Shown one piece after another: positions 5,789-9,225 of a stretch of DNA of 9,225 nucleotides. The DNA is taken from contig DQCI01000251.1 in assembly GCA_003545125.1 (NCBI GenBank), positions 14,898 to 24,122 on the forward strand. The letters run 5' to 3'. The notes under the pieces are model-generated. The model ran no database searches. It saw only the letters and a list, made by a program, of their open reading frames with translations, and was not told the origin of the DNA. This DNA comes from Paracoccaceae bacterium (GTDB taxonomy: Bacteria > Pseudomonadota > Alphaproteobacteria > Rhodobacterales > Rhodobacteraceae). The stretch's first letter is position 1; each line of letters begins with the position of its first letter. The translations under genes were made by a program, and so were the position numbers.

Positions 5789-5816
5789 GTGCTTGAAGGC
5801 AACCCAGAACCGAACC

Positions 5817-6434
5817 ATGACAGACCTCGTCGCCAAGACATCCATCGACCAGCGGCTTGCCGCCATCACCCGCCCCGCGATCGAGGGGATGGGGTATGAG
5901 CTGGTGCGGCTGCGGCTGATGGGCGGCAACACGCCCACCCTGCAGATCATGGCCGAGAAGCCCGATGGCGGGATCGAGGTGGACGATCTTGCCGAGATTA
6001 CCACGGCGGTCGGCGCGGTGCTCGATGTCGAGGACCCGATCACCGACAATTACACGCTTGAGGTCTCCAGCCCCGGGATCGACCGGCCGCTGACCCGGCT
6101 CAAGGATTTCGCCACCTGGAACGGGTCTGTCGCCAAGATCGAGACCGAAGAGCTGATCGACGGGCGCAAGCGCTTCAAGGGCGTGCTTCAGGGCACCGAA
6201 GGCGACGAGGTCTTGATCGAGATCGAGGACCAGGGCGAACCGGTGACCATCGGCCTCACCTTCGATCTGCTCGCCGACGCCAAGCTCGTGCTGACAGACG
6301 AGCTCATCACCGAGACACTCCGCCAGCGCAAGAACGCGGGCGAGATCGACGAAACGAAATTCGACGTCATCGAAGAAGAAACCGCGCCCCTTGGGGGCGA
6401 CATCCAGGCCGACAACGGCTCCGAAGAGGACTGA
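5817..6434 (+). CDS. rimP: Ribosome maturation factor RimP
   Basis: Protein of 205 residues. RimP binds the 30S subunit and aids its late assembly. Recognisable parts are the N-terminal domain ending in [12 protein letters not shown] (about 82-93), a strong family signature, with [13 protein letters not shown] before it, and the C-terminal SH3-like domain with GRKRFKGVL and DEVLIEI. The acidic tail after about residue 170 makes it longer than the roughly 150-residue E. coli protein, as is usual in alphaproteobacteria. The start at 5817 gives the expected short N-terminus. No Shine-Dalgarno sequence is close; GAAGG lies 17 bases upstream, and an in-frame TTG at 5793 is an unlikely alternative. 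The gene is the first of the operon, three bases before nusA. Confidence 0.95.
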   Translation: MTDLVAKTSIDQRLAAITRPAIEGMGYELVRLRLMGGNTPTLQIMAEKPDGGIEVDDLAEITTAVGAVLDVEDPITDNYTLEVSSPGIDRPLTRLKDFATWNGSVAKIETEELIDGRKRFKGVLQGTEGDEVLIEIEDQGEPVTIGLTFDLLADAKLVLTDELITETLRQRKNAGEIDETKFDVIEEETAPLGGDIQADNGSEED

Positions 6435-6437
6435 CCC

Positions 6438-8054
6438 ATGGCAATCACCTCAGCCAACCAGCTTGAACTTCTGCAGACCGCCGAGGCGGTGGCGCGCGAG
6501 AAGATGATCGAACCGGGCCTCGTGATCGAGGCGATGGAAGAGAGCCTCGCGCGCGCCGCGAAGAGCCGCTACGGCGCCGAGATGGACATTCGCGTGTCGA
6601 TCGACCGCAAGACCGGCCGCGCCACCTTTACCCGCGTGCGCACCGTGGTCGAGGACGAAGAGCTGGAGAACTACCAGGCCGAGCTGACCGTGGCACAGGC
6701 CAAGCAGTATCTCGACGACCCGAAGGTGGGCGACTCCATCGTCGACGAAGTGCCGCCCATCGAGATGGGCCGAATCGCCGCGCAGAGCGCCAAGCAGGTG
6801 ATCCTGCAAAAGGTGCGCGAGGCCGAGCGCGACCGGCAATACGAGGAATTCAAGGATCGCGCCGGCACCATCATCAACGGCGTGGTCAAGCGCGAGGAAT
6901 ACGGCAACGTCATCGTCGATGTGGGCGCCGGCGAAGCCATCCTGCGCCGCAACGAGAAGATCGGCCGCGAGAGCTACCGCCCGAACGACCGCATCCGCTG
7001 CTTCGTGAAGGATGTGCGCCGCGAGGCCCGTGGGCCCCAGATCTTCCTCAGCCGTACCGATCCGCAGTTCATGGCCGAACTGTTCAAGATGGAAGTGCCG
7101 GAAATCTACGACGGCATCATCGAGATCAAGGCCGTCGCCCGCGATCCCGGTTCACGCGCCAAGATCGCCGTGGTGAGCTATGACAGCTCCATCGACCCGG
7201 TCGGCGCCTGTGTCGGTATGCGCGGCTCGCGCGTGCAGGCGGTGGTCAACGAGCTCCAGGGCGAGAAGATCGACATTATCCCGTGGAACGAGGACGTGCC
7301 GACCTTCCTGGTCAACGCTTTGCAGCCGGCCGAGGTGTCGAAGGTCGTGCTCGACGAGGATGCCGAGCGCATCGAGGTGGTTGTTCCCGATGAACAGCTC
7401 TCGCTCGCGATCGGCCGCCGCGGCCAGAACGTGCGCCTCGCCAGCCAGCTTACCGCGCTCGATATCGACATCCTCACCGAGGAAGAAGAGAGCAAACGCC
7501 GCCAGGCTGAATTTGCCGAACGGACGAATCTCTTCATGGAGACCCTTGATCTCGACGAGTTCTTTGCCCAACTTCTGGTTTCCGAGGGCTTCACGTCGCT
7601 CGAAGAAGTGGCCTATGTCGAGATCGACGAGTTGCTGGTGATCGACGGCGTCGACGACGACACGGCCAAAGAACTCCAGGCCCGTGCCCGTGATTTCCTT
7701 GAGGCGCAGGCGAAGAAGGCCATGGAACATGCCCGTGAACTGGGCGTTCAGGACAGCCTGGTGAATTTCGAGGGGCTCACGCCGCAGATGATCGAGGCGC
7801 TGGCGGAAGACGGTGTGCTCTCGCTTGAGGATTTCGCCACCTGTGCCGACTGGGAACTGGCCGGCGGCTGGACCACGGTCGATGGCGAACGGCAGAAGGA
7901 CGACGGCCTGCTCGAGAAGTTCGAGGTGAACCTCGAGGAGGCGCAAAACATGGTCATGACCGCCCGTATCCAGCTTGGCTGGGTCGATCCGGCCGACCTC
8001 GTGGAAGAGGAAGAGACCGAAGAGGGTGAAGAAACCGAGGAGGCCGGGGCCTGA
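6438..8054 (+). CDS. nusA: Transcription termination/antitermination factor NusA
   Basis: Protein of 538 residues. NusA binds RNA polymerase and nascent RNA and modulates pausing, termination and antitermination. Domains in order: N-terminal polymerase-binding domain (1 to about 130), S1 domain (about 140-205, [21 protein letters not shown]), KH1 with GMRG at 260-263, KH2 with GRRG at 326-329, then two helix-hairpin-helix repeats (about 365-425 and 440-515). The second repeat contains an insertion around [15 protein letters not shown] (472-486). A strongly acidic tail (about 522-535) ends the protein. It is longer than the 495-residue E. coli NusA because of the C-terminal part. AGAGGA precedes the ATG at good spacing. 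In many bacteria NusA influences expression of its own operon, which makes the upstream terminator of interest. Confidence 0.97.
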   Translation: MAITSANQLELLQTAEAVAREKMIEPGLVIEAMEESLARAAKSRYGAEMDIRVSIDRKTGRATFTRVRTVVEDEELENYQAELTVAQAKQYLDDPKVGDSIVDEVPPIEMGRIAAQSAKQVILQKVREAERDRQYEEFKDRAGTIINGVVKREEYGNVIVDVGAGEAILRRNEKIGRESYRPNDRIRCFVKDVRREARGPQIFLSRTDPQFMAELFKMEVPEIYDGIIEIKAVARDPGSRAKIAVVSYDSSIDPVGACVGMRGSRVQAVVNELQGEKIDIIPWNEDVPTFLVNALQPAEVSKVVLDEDAERIEVVVPDEQLSLAIGRRGQNVRLASQLTALDIDILTEEEESKRRQAEFAERTNLFMETLDLDEFFAQLLVSEGFTSLEEVAYVEIDELLVIDGVDDDTAKELQARARDFLEAQAKKAMEHARELGVQDSLVNFEGLTPQMIEALAEDGVLSLEDFATCADWELAGGWTTVDGERQKDDGLLEKFEVNLEEAQNMVMTARIQLGWVDPADLVEEEETEEGEETEEAGA

Positions 8055-8066
8055 ACTTGGGGCCTC

Positions 8067-8071
8067 GGAGG
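8067..8071 (+). promoter_or_regulatory. Shine-Dalgarno site deciding the ylxR/L7Ae start
   Basis: GGAGG lies 8 bases before the ATG at 8080, just after the nusA stop. It rules against starts inside nusA that would add a basic extension. Confidence 0.75.
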
Positions 8072-8079
8072 ACCGGCGC

Positions 8080-8715
8080 ATGACCCGCGGAGGTCGGACA
8101 AAGGACCGGACGGGAGCGTCTGAGCGGCGCTGTATCGTCACCGGCGAGGTGAAACCGGTGGGTGAACTCATCCGGTTTGTCGTCGGACCTGACGGTGCAA
8201 TAGTGCCTGATCTGCTCGGCAAACTGCCCGGCCGGGGCATCTGGGTCAGCGCGAGCCGTGAGGCGCTCGAAAAGGCAGTTGCGAAGAACCTCTTCGTGCG
8301 CGCCGCGCGCCAACCGGTGACCGTGCCGGACGATCTGGTGGATCGGATCGAGGCCGCGCTGGCCGACAGGGTGGTTCACCTCGTCTCGCTCGCCCGCAAG
8401 GCGGGCAAGGCGGTGGCAGGGTATGAGAAGGTGAAAGACTGGCTCGGCAAGGAGGAAGCCCGGGTTTTGATTCAGGCGTCCGACGGGTCGGAACGAGGCA
8501 AGTCGAAGCTGCGCACCCCTTATGGTGGGCGGTTCATCGGCTGTTTGACAGGCTCCGAATTGGGTTTGGCATTCGGCCGGGAAAATGTGATACATAGCGC
8601 GCTCGCGGGTAGCGGACTCACTTCACGTGTAGTAGAGGAAGCCGCGAAACTGTCCGGATTGCGCAAAACAATGGACGGCGGGACCGCCCGCCGGAAAGGT
8701 ACGAAGACGATATGA
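8080..8715 (+). CDS. RNA-binding protein: YlxR (DUF448) fused to L7Ae-like domain
   Basis: Protein of 211 residues with two domains. The YlxR part (about 14-80) shows RRCIVTGE (16-23), the basic-cysteine motif of the family, and LPGRGIWVS (49-57). The L7Ae/L30e-like part (about 98-195) has LVSLARKAGKAVAGYEKV (101-118), where GKAVAGYE resembles the kink-turn-binding segment of YlxQ/L7Ae proteins, and SRVVEEAAKL near the end. In Bacillus the two are separate genes, ylxR and ylxQ, in the same place between nusA and infB; here they form one protein. A basic tail (TARRKGTKTI) follows. The precise role is not known; RNA binding linked to ribosome or transcription function is inferred. The stop overlaps the infB start as ATGA, suggesting translational coupling. 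Confidence 0.9.
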   Translation: MTRGGRTKDRTGASERRCIVTGEVKPVGELIRFVVGPDGAIVPDLLGKLPGRGIWVSASREALEKAVAKNLFVRAARQPVTVPDDLVDRIEAALADRVVHLVSLARKAGKAVAGYEKVKDWLGKEEARVLIQASDGSERGKSKLRTPYGGRFIGCLTGSELGLAFGRENVIHSALAGSGLTSRVVEEAAKLSGLRKTMDGGTARRKGTKTI

Positions 8716-9225
8716 GCGAAAGCGACGGCAAAAAGCCCCTTGGTCTGCGTAGCGGCCGGCCTGGCCAGGTGAAGCAGAGCTTCAGCCATGGACGGACCAA
8801 GAACGTGGTTGTGGAGACGAAACGCAAGCGCGTTGTCGTCCCCAAGCCCGGTGCTGCGGCCGCGGGCGGTGGCGGCGCTGGCAAGGCGTCTTCTCAGGAT
8901 CCGTCGAAGCGCCCCGCAGGGATTACCGACGCCGAGCTTGAGCGTCGGATGAAAGCGCTCGCCGCGGCCAAGGCCAACGAGGCCGAAGAGGCACGCGTAC
9001 GCGCAGCCGAAGAAAAGGCCCGCGAGGAAGACCGCGAACGCCGCCGCCGCGAGGCGGAGGAAAAGGATCGCGAAGAGAAAGAGCGCGCCGAGGCCGCCAA
9101 GCGCAAGGCCGATGAGGCCGAGGCAGCGGAGCGCAAGCGCAAGGAAGCGGCGGCCAAAGCGGCCGCGCCGGCGCCCGATCCCGCCGCGGCCCAGGCCGCC
9201 GAAGCCCGCACCGCAAAAACCCCCG
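8712..9225 (+). CDS. infB: Translation initiation factor IF-2, N-terminal part (cut by window edge)
   Basis: The frame from the ATG at 8712 is open for 171 codons to the window edge. It shows the alphaproteobacterial IF-2 N-terminus: MSESDGKKPLGLR, then GQVKQSFSHGRTKNVVVETK (about residues 18-37), a hallmark of the bacterial IF-2 start. An Ala/Gly-rich linker (about 48-59), PAGITDAELERRMKAL (68-83) and a long, highly charged Glu/Arg/Lys/Ala helix, probably coiled coil (about 83-150), follow. The GTPase and initiator-tRNA-binding domains lie outside the window. IF-2 brings formyl-Met-tRNA to the 30S subunit. The start overlaps the stop of the preceding gene by ATGA; GGAAAGG lies about 12 bases upstream. 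Confidence 0.95.
   Translation, partial: MSESDGKKPLGLRSGRPGQVKQSFSHGRTKNVVVETKRKRVVVPKPGAAAAGGGGAGKASSQDPSKRPAGITDAELERRMKALAAAKANEAEEARVRAAEEKAREEDRERRRREAEEKDREEKERAEAAKRKADEAEAAERKRKEAAAKAAAPAPDPAAAQAAEARTAKTP

Noticed and set aside
7152..8240. 362-codon open frame antisense to nusA
   Set aside because: It lies opposite a clear nusA frame, shows no recognisable domain, and has the composition expected when a GC-rich gene is read backwards.

Overview
The window is GC-rich, densely packed bacterial chromosome. Gene content and protein style point to an alphaproteobacterium, most likely Rhodobacterales (Rhodobacter/Roseobacter group): a YlxR-L7Ae fusion between nusA and infB, a long-tailed RimP, a NusA with an extended acidic C-terminus, and a ubiG/comF/grxC/nitrilase neighbourhood. 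This assignment rests on recognising the proteins, not on a database search.

Layout. (1) 1-821, minus strand: 5'-complete but window-truncated methyltransferase-like protein of the BioC/NDUFAF5 type, with a 15-bp in-frame tandem repeat at its C-terminal end. (2) 851-3135, plus strand: a tight four-gene run, comF-like phosphoribosyltransferase, glutaredoxin 3, nitrilase-superfamily amidase and a MarR-type regulator; the last three abut or overlap. (3) 3193-3939, minus strand: ubiG, convergent with the MarR gene and divergent from a proline iminopeptidase gene (3992-4981, plus). (4) 5060-5671, plus: an uncharacterised small class I SAM methyltransferase preceded by a perfect 9-6-9 inverted repeat that runs into its ribosome binding site. 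(5) 5682-9225, plus: the transcription/translation operon rimP-nusA-ylxR/L7Ae-infB (infB truncated by the window end), preceded by a good sigma70-like promoter, a leader of about 100 nt and a strong intrinsic terminator placed between promoter and rimP, which suggests transcription attenuation.

How the genes work together. The last block is the conserved translation and termination-control operon: RimP matures the 30S subunit, NusA controls elongation and termination, the YlxR-L7Ae protein is a predicted RNA binder, and InfB is initiation factor 2. The comF-grxC-nit-marR run mixes redox and metabolite-repair functions; direct abutment of glutaredoxin and a Nit1-like amidase fits a glutathione-linked role for the amidase. 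UbiG belongs to ubiquinone synthesis, and the first gene may concern respiratory complex I if the NDUFAF5 resemblance holds.

Most of the window is ordinary core genome. I see no insertion sequence, prophage, CRISPR array, tRNA or rRNA. The signals most worth follow-up are regulatory: the rimP leader with its terminator, the palindrome upstream of the small methyltransferase, and the AT-rich inverted repeat in the ubiG/pip divergent region. No stretch longer than 300 bases lacks a gene.
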